Source: Saccharina japonica
Lineage: Eukaryota > Sar > Phaeophyceae > Laminariales > Laminariaceae
Direction of reading: 5' to 3'
DNA length: 64,000 nucleotides
NCBI GenBank assembly: GCA_008828725.1
Contig: MEHQ01000877.1
Location: forward strand, 141,639-205,638
A program made the translations under genes and the position numbers. The notes below the pieces were generated by a model, which saw nothing but the letters and a program-made list of their open reading frames with translations, did not search any database and had not been told where the DNA came from. Below, one piece after another: positions 38,401 through 49,280 of this stretch; positions within the stretch are counted from its first letter, which is position 1, and every line of letters begins with the position of its first letter.

Positions 38401-41400
38401 CCGTGGGTTTGGTTGTTACGCTACGTCCAGCAGAATATTGTCGAGTCGGAGTTTCAGTGGGTTCCAGAGCCTCTCGCCCCAGTTGCCTCTATACGCGGTA
38501 GTGGAAATACAGGTAGTCTCTCGCTACCGTTGTTTCAGGCTATCGTGACCATAAAACATGAAAACAGAGGTATCGGTCTTATGAGCCGCTTACAGATATC
38601 GCAAACAAGACTGGCCTGGTGATTAAATGTGCGCTTTAGAGCTTGTTGCGCCAAAGTAGCACAGCATCGTCCACTCTATATCCGACACACCAAAAGGTAG
38701 TATCCCTTAGTAAAGCAGTGGCCGAGGGATGCTGTAATCGGACGCTTTCTATACGGTGTAAGAGGGGCGCGCATCTGTGCTGACTTAACCCTGTCGTTTG
38801 GGGAGCTCCAGACATGATTTTTCAGACACGAAACCGGGCCGTTTAAGAACAACTGCAAGCTTACCCATATGATGAGCGATCGAATGAGCTCGAATATGTC
38901 AGCACCCAAAAGATGCAAAACCAGACGGTGTTGGGTAGTTCCTAAGATTGAAAAAAAACTACCCGTGCTACGATAGGGGACTATGTTCTGAATGACCTAT
39001 TATAGCCTCCTAAACCCCAAATCGTCGAAATGCAATCTTTTATGTGCGATATAATTTTGCGTGTATCTACCATGGGATTGCTCATAATAGGTTTGCACTC
39101 TCGTTTTTTCTTGAAATCATTGTTTTACTTACTATTAGTGGAGCACCTCATGTGAACAACCTCAGAAAACTATCAAAACATACTGAGTTAGTGCACCTCT
39201 CTGCCTTTTAGGATGTATGTGTTATACATCCGGAAGTCAGGAATTCCTCGGCGAAACAAATGCCGCTCCCTGTCGTAGGACGCGCTACCGTCTTCTTGGT
39301 TCGAAGTCGGGGTGTCCCTATTGCACCACACACGCGTTTTCAGCCACGTAGTTGTGCCTCCAGCCAGAGGGGACATCAGGTTCTACGGCAGGCTCCAACC
39401 ATTCTGCCCAGTACTTGGAAATGCACCCTTTCTTTTCTGTTCTATGCGCGAAATGTCCCCTATATTTACTCCTTAGTATTAGTGTATATACCGGCATCGT
39501 GGAACCTCTTTGGGGTGTATGTCCAGTATTTGGTATTGTTGTGTTCCTGCCTATCGAGGCGGCTGAACTAAGAGGTAAGGATATATTCTACTGGTACGAT
39601 AAAGAAATAGGTACGTTCGAGCCCAAAATTTGGTGATTGGCTTGGCACCCCAGAAGTCAACTGCCTATCTTTTACGACAAACCTAGCCATTGGTCTTGCT
39701 CATGACATGGCTCGTACACACATTTCACAAGTCAGGCCGATGTTGGATTCGCACTTCACGATCTTCCTGTAGACTTTCTGAGTAAGATTCATTTCTAGTC
39801 GCTATGGTCTATAACTAATGTTTCCGCGCATGACCCGTGCAATCTGCATGATGCACTGTAGGACAGGTGCCCTAATTTGGTCATATACTATACATATATC
39901 CTGCAGGCTAGCATCGAGAACATCTCGATAGTTATCTCCCGGACGGGGGCAATAATTTCTCCAAAGTGAATTTGATTGAGACATACAGCAGTGCTCCGCG
40001 TGTGTAAAATAACCCGAAACAAATGTTTGCAGTGTCTGCCGGGTCGGTGAAAACTCGACGCGCTGCGTGCCGGCATTGTATGTAGGGGTGCGAGTTTCTA
40101 CGGTCATACGACGACGGCCATGCATTAAAATGAAGTACACCTCCCCTTACCGTAACCTGGCGATGCTTACCCATCGCCAACCCTGACCGTGCGATTGTGA
40201 TCCCGACAATCTCACCTTGGCCTCGTCCGGTTTCTCCATTGTTATTGCAGACCTTGAGCGAGCAAGTGACCCGGTACTTCAACGATGTCCTGGATCACAC
40301 AAATGATACCCTTGGTGAGCCAAGCCCAGCCCAAACACGGGTGTACTTGAGCGTTCAAGGGAGTTGGACGCCTTTTATATCGGTGTAAGCCTTGACGTGT
40401 GTCGAAGTGTATATCTACACACATGCAGGACCGCTCATGGTGAATTATGGGTGCATTCGGCTTGCTGTAAGGCTTGACTGTTTCTGTGTCTGTCCCGCGC
40501 TCAATTGTCCTGTTAAAATGGCACGCTGTACACATCGCCCCCTCCCCCCATAAACGAAACGCCTGTTTGGAACAAGGTTGGAAACCGTAGTGTAACGCCA
40601 TGATTGAGAAGCCTAGGATGTGGAGTATAATTCGACAACTAGAACTACAGCACTACATGTAACTCTTGCTGCTAAACATAATATCTGCATCTACCGTTCT
40701 CAAAGAGTACCAGGGGTACGGCGGTGTTTCAAGGTTGCCCTTTGATGCACGCTACGGTACGCGGGACGCACCTGGTATTGCCCGGGTCTACGTCATGTAT
40801 CACCAAAACACAGCCGTTCGAAAAGTGCACGCCTACCACGATGAGCAACTGTTATAGCACCATGAGGTGTCCGGTCGGGACCGAACCTGTCCTAACGTAG
40901 TTATCTCGAGTTCTTATGATATAGTAGACCCTAGTGCAAGCTCCTCCGGAAGCTCACGAATGGCCAGATGGCCATCCAACCCCCCGGTTCCCAGATGTCG
41001 GACGAGTAACGCGTTGGTTAACGAGATCTATCCATCGAAACCTATGGCAAACCCGAACGTTCGTATCAGATGTTGCCCTGTCCATCGGTTTATATGCCCC
41101 ATCTCGTACAGAACTATTGAAGCCAGCGATTGCTACCGCTATCGCTATCGCAGGTAGCCTTAGTGTAGTCTCCCTTTTTCATACGTCTGTACCTCTTTTC
41201 CTCGCTTTCGCTTTCCGCTACGACTCCGCCACGGCTGCCACGGCTGAACAGATTACACGCACATCATCAATATCGGTAACAACGACTTCGGCGGGCTGGT
41301 CTCGGCAGCAGAACGCTACGCCGCCGGAGGGGCTGGCTACGTCGACCCCGTCGCTTTCGAAAACGTCTTCGAAGTCGTCGACGGAGTCCCAACACTTACT

Positions 41401-44400
41401 TTTGCACCCTTCATGAGGGTAAGTGATTCGACCGTTAGACCGGTGCCACGGAGGAAGGGGGGGGGGGGGGTACTCATGTCGTGCACGGCCGTAGTCGTAT
41501 GACCATAGACCCTCGCATCCCTACAATGCCGGGACGGAGCACGTTGGGTTTTCACCAACCAGGCAGTGCGGAGGGGGGGGGGGTGTACTCATGTCGTGCA
41601 CGGCCGTAGTCATATGACCATAGACCCTCGCATCCCTACAATGCCGGGACGGAGTGCGTTGGGTTTTCACCAACCAGGCAGACATTGCTTGCACCAAGCG
41701 CGAAACGCCGTGAGGTATTGGGCGAGTCGCATGGAGGGTGAGCTGCATCCTGCTAAGAACCGCCTCTGAGGCGGACTTGCATATGGACGACAGCTTCAAT
41801 GAGTTAAATTTAATTTCTGGTGTGGCCACTTCCGGAGACAGCAATGGGTTTTACTAAGTAACTGCCTCGCGGACGTCTTACCATATTAACACTACGTGAT
41901 ACGACCATTCCCCTTGTGCGGAACAAAGGTTCTCCACCCCGCACAAATGATCTACTCGACCGCCAGCTTTGGTGACCGCCAAAAAAAAATAACAAAAAAA
42001 AACGGCACCCTGGTTGTCTAGCTCCACGCAGCGAGTGGCGTGTTTTACAGCGACGTTGCCAACCGACGCCAACCCAACCTATAAATATATCACATATTTA
42101 TAGTGGGGGGGGGGTGGGGATACTCATTTGGTTGCCTTAGCCATTCGACCATTGACCACGCATCCCTTTCGAGACGGAGCACCGTTCCTACTCCTAATAT
42201 ATACAACATGCGGAGGGGGGGGAGGGGGGGGGCTCGTTTGGCCACTAAGAGCCACCCGCGCAATCGACTAACCTAATCCTTTGCAGATGTCAGCGTTTAT
42301 GCCTCGTGGTTTCGACACGTGTACCTTACCACAGAGAATTGGCTAGTACGCGGCACCAAAACAAAAATTGTTTTTCCAAGAGGAAGATTGGGTGTGTTAC
42401 AGAGCCACTATCACGGGTGGCGTAGGCGACGCGTGCTGCGCTACGTAGGGGCATAATTGTTCGGCTGTTTTGTTTTTTATGAATGCCAGGGGAGCTCCTT
42501 AACCCAACGCTCGTCGGAATTTCATTCCTGAGATGCAATTGTTTTTCGCTCTACGAGTACACGTAAATTACATGGGATTGACCAGGCATCGGGTAGCACC
42601 TTTTTTGTTATTCCAAAACCAGTGTTTAGACTACTACTGCAGGTATAGAGGCATATATCTCTTCAAGTGAGAAGTCTCATAAAACAATATGGGTCACCTT
42701 TACCTTTTTGTTAAGATTTGTTTTTTTTTACCCTGCTCGCTTTTTTGTTTTTTGTTTTGTTTTTGTCTCTTTTCTACGCAGCTTGATTTGCTGTAATAGC
42801 AGGGTTGGGTCGTGCCTGTCGTATATGGCATTGCATATTGTAACGTAGACGATCTACTGCTGTAGTATCTCTGTGTCGTAGTTTTTTTACCACATTATAA
42901 CTGGTGCCACTCTATCTATTATGCAGAATAAACAATCGACACGGAGGGCACTGGGTGTGCTGGGTGTCGACGGGTAGAAAGGACGGCTTAACGTTAAGAA
43001 CACACATGCGCCGTGGCATGCGCCAGGCGACGCGTGCTACGGTAGAGGTATCACTTTTTGGCTGAATCGTTTTCTGAAAGATCGGGCTCCTTAACCCAAA
43101 TTCGTCCGACTTTCGGTTTTTGTGAAGAATAATGTTTCAGAGTATACCTGGGTCATGAGATTTCTCATCCGGCAGCACTTTTATTTTCCTCCAAAATCCT
43201 TTTTTTGTTTGTTGAGGTATGGCGCTCCTTAAGTGAGGAGCTCAGAAGAAACATGGTACACCTCTATCGTAGCATGCGTCAGGCGCGATGGGGAATATTG
43301 GGGGAGCCCCCCGTACGGGAGGCACGGGTCAGTGGCTATATATCGGCCGAGGCGTGCTTCTATAGCGGATAGGGGACGCGTGCTACGGTAGAGGTAGCAC
43401 GTTTTGGATTCAATCGTTTTCTGAATGGTTCAGGCTCCTTAGCCCAAATTCGTCGGACTTTCCTTTTTGTGACGAATCATTGTTCAGAATATACTTCGGT
43501 CAGGATATTTCTCATCCGGCAGCACTTTTATTTTCCTCCAAAATCATTGTTTCGGTGAGGTATGGCGCTCCTTAAGTGAGGAGCTCAGGAAAAACATAGT
43601 GCGCCTCTATCGTAGCATGCGTCAAGGGGTGGCACTTTTTTTCCGCCCTATGAGGCAATTATTTGTTCACTGGCTATTTTGATGACTCCTATCAATGGTA
43701 TGACTACCATTACGGAGGACCATAATAGTAAATAGGACCAAAAAGGGTTTGGCAAAACTAGGTCAATGTATTGATTTTCGTGTATACCGCAGGTCCTATA
43801 AACTATGCCCCCCCCTGTTAGCATGCTCCTTAACCTAATTACGTTGGAAAGCAAAAAATCAATAAAAAAAAATAAGCAAAACGCCTGTTTGCTCATTTAA
43901 GTAGACCGTGGAATTTCTCGTTGGGTTACACCTTCGGAGTGTCCCAGAACCAGTATTTTGGGTGAGGCACGGACCTCCTTGAGTGAGGAGCTTCATAAAC
44001 GAAAAATGTAATTATTACGTCTACCGTATACGTAGCACGCGTCTGCCTTCGACAACGATTGCCCGCCTAGGAGTCACGGACCACTGCTGTAGGGTAAAAT
44101 AGGGGTGGGGTTCGGCTCAACACGGTCAGGCCGGCGAGGCGCCTTTGACTCGTCCCACGGAAGGGGCGCGGCAGAGTTTTCTGAGCTCCTCACATGAGGA
44201 GCTCAATATCTCACCCCAAACATGACTTCGGAAACACTAGTTCGCGCAACACGACCAAAACTTCCAATGCGGTAGTCCAAAAACAAAAAAACACCAGTAA
44301 AATATTAATAGTATCCGGTGGTTACTCCCGTAAGGAGCTCAGCCGGTCAGACGATATGGAGCCAAACAGTGTTACCCCTACCGTGGGATTTCTCTTTTTG

Positions 44401-47400
44401 AATTATTCGATGTTTTCGTTACCCTCGTATTAGGGTCAGGGTTAAGGGGTTGGGCAGTCAGAAATGTCATGGTCTATCGCCTGGTTAACAGAGCTGCCCA
44501 AAAGAGGGAAACGCCTTACACTAGTGCTGTATAGTACCCTTGACATCTCACGTGTAATTCGTTTTTTTGTATTCTACGCGTAGTTAGCTTTTTGTAGATT
44601 CCCACTACCTATTGTTTTGCAGTCCCATGCCATTTCACTGTGGGAGATACTTTTAGTTTTTGTCGTGTGCTTAGAATAGAATAGACACTGCAAAGCTTAT
44701 TCACCGGATAGCAGGTGAAAGTATTTTTTTTTGTATCGCAAATGGTGTTCGATTTGTGATTATACCCCCCATCGCACCAAGGCTCCGCGGGTGTCCTGCG
44801 AACTTCCTGCGTTCCTTGTTGATTCGTGTCCCCCGTTCTCTATCGTCCGCCGTCGGAAACGATTGCCCCCTCCCCCCCGAATCTCCTAGGAAGTCACACA
44901 TGCGTGGCAGGAGGGAATCGACAGGCTGCTCGAGCGCGGGGTGACTGGAAGGATCCTGCTCGCCAACCTTGTGTCGACAGACTTCTTCTCGGTGAGTGCA
45001 CTCGGTTAGTAGCATTATGAAATCCCTTGCACGGTACAGGAAACGCCAAGAGCAATGCCCCAGTAGGAGACGGAACTTCGGGGGCCATGTGCTAGTTTGG
45101 CTGGCCGAGCTGATATACCCATAAACTAAACCCAACGTACCTGCTATGTATATATATATTAACATCAGTATTTGTCGCATGCTTCTGTCGGAAATATAAT
45201 TCATCGATAGCGCTTGCTGTGCTTTCTCTCAGGTGTTGTCGTCGTTGTTTGGGCGAGGTACACAGATATTTTTTATATTTCCAAGCTCAGTCTGTACGAG
45301 AGGCTTCCCTCGGCATCGTTGAAGACACAAGCAGTGGCGAATGACACTTTATTCCCTTCCCCTCTTCCTCGTCACTGTTTTTTTGCATGCGCACATAGAC
45401 TTTCAGCGTTGCCATTGCTCATCGACCTACAGTTCATACATATCAACCCATTTCCTGCAAGTACCTACGTAAGATAATAAAAACATATCACTTGAACGTT
45501 TGGACCTCCAGTTCTGTTAGATGTGTTTAGTATACTCAAGTGTGACGGCCATCGACGACCATTAACCAAGGCTAAATACAGTACGTAGGGCTAACCTATT
45601 TAGGTCCGTCAGTGTTAGCCTCTCCCAGAGTCGCTCGGCCGACCAACTAACCCTACATAGTTCGCCATCTTAACTTTACGTGAAGTTTTGGGACCGCGAT
45701 ATGCACCGTCATGGGGCTGCTTTTACGCTTCACCAAAAACCTTTTCGTTTTCGAGTCTAACATTATGTAAGCCCCCGAACCACTTGCCCGCGTGGCGAAA
45801 AATACCACGGCGACAATTGTGGCATAGTACCCCATCCTGCCGTAGCACCAATCTGTCCATTTTGGTTTTGTTGTTTTTCGCCCGTGATGCTACGACTAAT
45901 ATTAGCTAACTTTGGTGTTTTTGGATAATCGGCGGCACTCTTGGACTATTTCGGCAGGGTTCCGACTCCAGCGGACTGGAGCTGGCGGACACCATCGACG
46001 ATGTGTTCACCCAGTTGCGGCTGGAGGTTGCCTCGATAGCCGAGGCCAACCCTCAAGTCCGGGTACTCGACTTCTCCAACGTGACCTTGGTGAGGTTTCC
46101 ACAAGGCAGAGGCGTTTGGTACGATAGAGGAATCACATTGTGGACAACATTATTTATGATGGACTATTATTAATAGTATACTCCTCAGCTGACTCGTGCT
46201 ACGATACGGGTACTGTACTGTGTTTTGGCTCAACAAATTTCTGAACGACGGAGCTCCTTAAGCCAAAATCGTCGGAATTAACTTTTTTTTTGTAAAATAT
46301 GTTTTTTTAATTTTTTTTTTGCCCATACCCAGGCCATGGGATTTTTCATTGGGTACGTAGCTCTTGTATTTCCCCCCAATGTCTGTTTTTGAATGAGAGG
46401 TAGAAATAAAGTTCTTGGACCCCCGAGACAACATGGTGTGCAAATCTACCTCAGCATGTCTCGAAAACGAGCAACTAGCTCGTGCCACCGAGACTACCAG
46501 TTATATTTTTAAATGCTAGTCGTATTGGTATGTAAGTCGAGCCATGCTAGGAGAGAGGTGCGCCATGTTTTTACTGAGGGTCACTTGGGGAGCTCCATAT
46601 CTCACCCAAAAACTGTTTTTTAGGAGGAAAATAGAACTGCTACCCGACGATTAGTCCCAATTCCAAGCTTAAAACGATAAAACAGTGCGACACAAGAAAT
46701 AATTTCCGGCGGTTTTGGGTTAAGAAACCCCATAATTCAGAAAACGTTTCACCCAAAAAGTGTCACTGGGACTACCTCCATCGTAGTACGCGTGAGTTCG
46801 CCTTCCGACAATGCATCGTACATGCTCCATTCCAACTTAGAATATATTGTATAAATGCTTGTCGTGGCATGCATATTTTAGGTCGCGGGATGGTGTTTCA
46901 TCAGGTTCAAAAACCGTTCGTTTTTTAACTAAAGCAGAGCTCGGGTGAGGGCCACAAATGTTTTGATTCAACGCGTTTTTACCGTTAAACGTGTCGCCAA
47001 GGGGGAACGTCGCACGCGACACACCCTTTGCGCGCGTCAGGTATCAAAGGCGATTTCACCCGCGTATCTAGGACAAGCTCCCTGGCGTGCTTGGTACTGC
47101 GGTGCTCGTACTGCTTTTCACGAAAATGTCAAGATTATGTTTATTAATAGTACTATAGTGTTAGTCTAAGGTTAGGGTATCCAAGCACCAGACGGTGGAA
47201 TACAGGAACATAACGTACTTGAATATAGGAACAGTAACGATTACTCACCAGTAAAATGCATAACGCAAGTCACCTTGTCTCGTTGGCCCTGGTGTGCAGT
47301 TTGTAGAGCACTACGCCCGACCTTCGTATGTCTTGGCACATCGCTGCTAATGAAACGGTTTGGGCATCACGTGAGCCGACAGCCAGCGGCCGCCGGCGGG

Positions 47401-49280
47401 GCCACCTCGCGTTGACGTACAAACTTATGTCGACGATAGAGGTCCCAGTGACACTTTTCGACCGAAACGTTTCTGACTGGGCTAGCAAAGGCCCCTTAAC
47501 CCAAAACCCTGTCGGAATTCCATTTTTGTGTTGCACGATTTTTGTTGCCTCGTTAGGCCATGGGATTGTTCAATCAGGCAGCACTTTTGTTTTCCTCCAA
47601 AATCAGTGTGCAGGCTACTGCAGGTATAAAGCTCCTCAAGCGACCACCCTCAGAAAACACATAGTGCACCTGCATGCAGGCTACCGTACATAGCATGCGT
47701 CTGTCGTCAACCGGATTACCCTAGTGCACACTCTTGCAGGAAGCGATTTCAGAGTACGGAACTTTCCAAGCACCCTACCCCCGTGAGTGTGGCAAGCACT
47801 CACCACCTACTCCACCTGCTACCGCCCTTGTCCACCGTTCACCATCGTTTCTGCCCGTCGTCCGGCCTGATTTCAGGCTCTGTTCACACAGCCTGAACTC
47901 TTCCAGAGCCTCGGCTTTACGACGTTGACGGTACCTTGTCTGACCTTCGAGTTCGCCATAGATTCAACGGCCGAGATTATGGGGACTCAGGTGAACATCA
48001 AATGTTGCCGTAGAGTAGCTGCAAGAGAGATCAAGTTTGCACGACCTTGGAGCGTTGTGTCTCTGGTTCGGTTTACAGTTGAAACCGCTACTGAGACACG
48101 ATTGTTCAACTATGTTACTTTCGACTTTGAGCAGCGATCAATATAATCGCCATAGATTGGTGTGATGCGCACGGTACCATCGGTATACTTTCCGGTTTTT
48201 CTGTTTCAGCACGTGTCACGGAATGGTATCCACAGGCCCGTGCATTGTACCGTTTAAATGAGTTACGAAACTGATGCATTACCATTGTGTTTCTGTTTTT
48301 ATATTATTGGGATCTCTAGAGTAGGCGTTTATCGGCGTCGGGGTTGGCGATGAGGAATAGAGCACCTAGTGCATGCGAGAAATCCCGGAAATGTTAGACA
48401 CTCCTTTACCGTAGCAAGCATCAAGTTGGTTTTTTAGCCATTATGTGGTTCACCAGGTTGAGCTTTCATTTTTCTCCAAATCAGGTTTTGGGTGGGGTAT
48501 GTATATATATAGAGAGAGCTTCGTCGAGTGAGGTAACCTCAGAAAAAAATTTTAGCCACCTCTACCTTAACAAGTAGCGTGTGTCTGTGTCCAGGCGATA
48601 GGGGCGCACCTGATGTTCATCTCGGGGTCCTCTCTTGAGCAGCTTTACACGGCACCCAAATGCTTGCTTCAAGGAAAACTGGAAGTGAAACCCCGGTCGG
48701 TGTACAACGCATATCACGTAATAAATCATATGCTTGGTTGCAGTGATATTGGGTAGAGCTCCTCGGTAAAAACTGAGTCCCGAGCGAATTTCCCCCCTAC
48801 TCGTAGCTCGCGTCCACCCGCACTCCTCGCGTGTGTCTGAACAAATATTTCATTATTCGAATCGCAAATTATGAACCAATGTGCACAATCTCAGCTGCGC
48901 ACTTCCCGACGCTGGGACCCACGAATCTCGTGTAACCATCCTCGCCGTAGAGCTCCCTGCCTAACCTATACTCCTCACGTGTCATCTCAAACGTTATATT
49001 TATATTTATATACATTTATGTTTTTCAGGCTCAACGTGCTGCAGGGTGCCAGGAGGAGTGCGCCCTTTGCGCCGACCTGGCTTCGCCCTGTCAGAACTGC
49101 TACCAGGGAAACCCGTCCGCCACGGTCTGCGATACACCGGAGACGTACATATTCTGGGACACCCTCCATCTGACCACGGAGGTCCACAAGATCCTTGCAG
49201 AAGCTACTAGGCAGTGCGCCAAAGACTTCCCGAACTACGACCGCCCCCTCGTGGCCTTGCTATGCCCGGAGGGTTCGTGA
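28669..49280 (+). CDS. GDSL (SGNH-hydrolase) esterase/lipase, copy 1, 11 exons
   Basis: Exons: 28669-28800, 36823-36945, 37675-37755, 38107-38208, 40251-40314, 41252-41418, 44911-44991, 45958-46089, 47740-47782 (end uncertain), 47877-47990, 49029-49280 (TGA). Protein about 425 aa, normal for the family. Seen: basic N-terminus plus hydrophobic run (residues about 2-23), so probably secreted or anchored; block I VVVFGDSTSD with nucleophile Ser about 51; block-II-like NYATSSGTATD about 115; block III INIGNNDF with GxND Asn about 178; block V WDTLHLTTEVH with the Asp/His pair about 386/389. SGNH family members hydrolyse ester bonds; the substrate cannot be read. All junctions keep frame except exon 9 to 10. 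A six-cysteine stretch precedes block V. Block I reads GDST, not GDSL. Introns carry many transposons. The start is the ATG conserved in copy 2. Confidence 0.87.
29371..29511. repeat. GTA/TAC trinucleotide microsatellite in intron 1, copy 1
   Basis: About 45 triplets with GACGTA interruptions. Not at the position of the CTA repeat in intron 1 of copy 2, so the two arose independently. Confidence 0.95.
29965..30110 (-). mobile_element. Family D 3' end fragment, intron 1
   Basis: On the plus strand GTGTGTGTGTTCTTCACATT, CTACCCGTCGACATCCAGCA, then ACAAAACTACGACACAGATA. About 145 bp; 5'-truncated. Confidence 0.65.
30111..30827. other. Intron 1 DNA with nothing recognised
   Basis: Intronic stretch of copy 1 with no counterpart identified in copy 2 and no clear repeat ends. 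Confidence 0.4.
30828..31025 (-). mobile_element. Family E SINE-like retroposon, intron 1
   Basis: Minus-strand copy: plus strand has T-runs, CCATCCCATTTATTATC, TTAGTCGTAGCTCAGACC, CACTACGGTTCTTTTGCC, TATCGCGAGAAGATTTTAGC. About 200 bp. Confidence 0.6.
31299..31800 (+). mobile_element. Family D non-LTR element, plus strand, intron 1
   Basis: Carries the pyrimidine tract, CTAGCAGGGTAGGTCTTGCC, GTCGTAGTTTTGTGACCACA, and the 3' end GTTTAATGTGAAGAACACAC plus an AC-repeat tail. About 0.5 kb, a different 5' truncation point from other copies. Confidence 0.65.
32264..32620. mobile_element. Family A MITE carrying a nested family B MITE
   Basis: A ends TGACGGGGGACC and GATCCCCCGTAA enclose a B element at 32331-32575. 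Without B the host element would be about 110 bp, like other A copies. Confidence 0.7.
32331..32575. mobile_element. Family B MITE nested in family A
   Basis: 245 bp, ends ACGCATGCTACGATAGAGGT and CCTCTACCGTAGTACGCGT. Interior has TGAGCTCCTAACTTAAGGAG and GATCGTTCAGAAAACGATTC. Target duplication here is not clear. Confidence 0.7.
32621..33200. other. Intron 1 segment shared with copy 2
   Basis: 32660-33200 aligns with 55330-55857 (for example CAACCATCCATTGGTTA / CAACCATTCATTGGTTA and GTGTGTGTCA-CCA). Non-coding but alignable, so it predates the gene duplication. Confidence 0.6.
33203..34461. mobile_element. Family A MITE carrying a nested hAT element
   Basis: Outer ends TTACGGAGGACCATAGTAAA and TTTACTATGGTCCTCCGT plus AA, with TA at 33201 and 34462. 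The copy 2 intron has a single TA at the same point (55850 region, CTTTACTAGAGAAACG), an empty site. Confidence 0.8.
33249..34394. mobile_element. hAT-type DNA transposon derivative, 1146 bp
   Basis: Perfect 16-bp inverted ends TAGGGCTGTGAGTCGG / CCGACTCACAGCCCTA, flanked by 8-bp duplications CTAAAACC (33241) and CTAGGACC (34395), 6 of 8 matching. TAGGG-type ends with 8-bp duplications are characteristic of hAT. Subterminal GACTAATAACTAGTCG repeats occur at both ends. A minus-strand open frame (34242-33910) and a plus-strand one (33546-33854) show no transposase or zinc-finger motif I can recognise; probably an internally deleted, nonautonomous copy. Confidence 0.75.
34462..34884. other. Intron 1 segment shared with copy 2
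   Basis: 34500-34720 aligns with 55880-56090 (GCTCGCTCTCTC, GTGGCGCCGCA, TTCTGAT-GGTTTCCTCCGG, CCATGATGATGAGCTG). Non-coding. Confidence 0.6.
34891..35135. mobile_element. Family B MITE with 6-bp CTAAAG duplication
   Basis: 245 bp. CTAAAG at 34885-34890 and again at 35136-35141. Ends ACGCATGCTACGATAG and CTACCGTAGCACGCTT. One of the two perfect 6-bp duplications for the family. Confidence 0.8.
35150..35405. mobile_element. Family B MITE, opposite arrangement
   Basis: 256 bp, starts ACGCGTGCTACGATAAAGGT and ends GCCTCTATCGTAGCATGCCT; flanks TGTTTG / CGTTGG match 4 of 6. Lies 9 bp beyond the CTAAAG duplication of its neighbour. Confidence 0.65.
35406..36822. other. 3' end of intron 1, copy 1
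   Basis: Parts align with 56180-57168 of copy 2 (CCTCGTG, GGTTTGCTCTTT/GGTCTTTCTCGT context, CCCACCACACGTTCAAGTCCAAG at 36724). A region with TATATATA and the acceptor CCTCTTCAG at 36814-36822. No extra exon seen. Confidence 0.5.
38961..39212. mobile_element. Family B MITE, old copy in intron 4
   Basis: Diverged: starts ACCCGTGCTACGATAG; its right end is eroded. The same element sits at the homologous place in copy 2 (60165-60436), so it predates the gene duplication. Confidence 0.6.
41460..41700. repeat. About 113-bp tandem duplication next to G-runs, intron 6
   Basis: TACTCATGTCGTGCACGGCC through GGTTTTCACCAACCAGGCAG occurs at 41470-41565 and 41584-41682, each preceded by a run of more than 8 Gs. 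Further degenerate copies follow at 42103 and 42210, again behind G-runs. Confidence 0.75.
42429..43023. mobile_element. Family B MITE split by a family D insertion
   Basis: Starts ACGCGTGCTGCG after TAGGCG and ends GTGGCATGCGC before CAGGCG (5 of 6). Its right-terminal part is separated from the rest by a D element at about 42705-43012. Confidence 0.65.
42705..43012 (+). mobile_element. Family D non-LTR fragment nested in family B
   Basis: TTGTTTTTTGTTTTG tract, GTCGTGCCTGTCGTATATGG, CTCTGTGTCGTAGTTTTTTT, TGTCGACGGGTAGAAAGGAC and 3' end AACGTTAAGAACACACA. About 300 bp. Confidence 0.65.
43030..43279. mobile_element. Family B MITE with 6-bp CAGGCG duplication
   Basis: 250 bp between CAGGCG (43024-43029) and CAGGCG (43280-43285). 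Ends ACGCGTGCTACGGTAGAGGT and CCTCTATCGTAGCATGCGT. Shares its left CAGGCG with the right flank of the preceding B element. Confidence 0.8.
43376..43622. mobile_element. Family B MITE
   Basis: 247 bp, ends ACGCGTGCTACGGTAGAGGT and CCTCTATCGTAGCATGCGT. Flanks ATAGGGG and CAAGGGG are similar but not cleanly 6 bp. Closely similar to the copy at 43030. Confidence 0.75.
43710..43820. mobile_element. Family A MITE, intron 6
   Basis: Starts TTACGGAGGACCATAATAGT; the right end (GGTCCTATAAACTATG) is diverged. 111 bp. Confidence 0.65.
44147..44394. mobile_element. Family C MITE, intron 6
   Basis: 248 bp, ends GACTCGTCCCACGGAAGGGG and CCCTACCGTGGGATTTCTC. Flanks CTTT / TTTT (3 of 4). Interior matches 61406 (CATGACTT, GTTCGCGCAAC, GTAGTCCAAAA). 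Confidence 0.7.
46192..46459. mobile_element. Family B MITE, diverged, intron 8
   Basis: Left end ACTCGTGCTACGATACGGGT, right end CTACCTCAGCATGT. Interior GGAGCTCCTTAAGCC and a T-rich core. Duplication not clear. Confidence 0.6.
46540..46793. mobile_element. Family B MITE, intron 8
   Basis: Left end AGCCATGCTAGGAGAGAGGT, right end CTCCATCGTAGTACGCGT, about 254 bp. Interior GGTCACTTGGGGAGCTCC. Confidence 0.65.
47428..47702. mobile_element. Family B MITE, eroded, intron 8
   Basis: Left CGACGATAGAGGTCCCAG, interior CTTAACCCAAAACC and CCTCCAAAATCAGTGTG, right CCGTACATAGCATGCGTC. Outer left terminus lost. Confidence 0.5.

Noticed and set aside
48871-49173. Plus-strand frame overlapping the last GDSL exon
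   Set aside because: Shadow frame; the in-phase frame with the WDxxH block is the real one.
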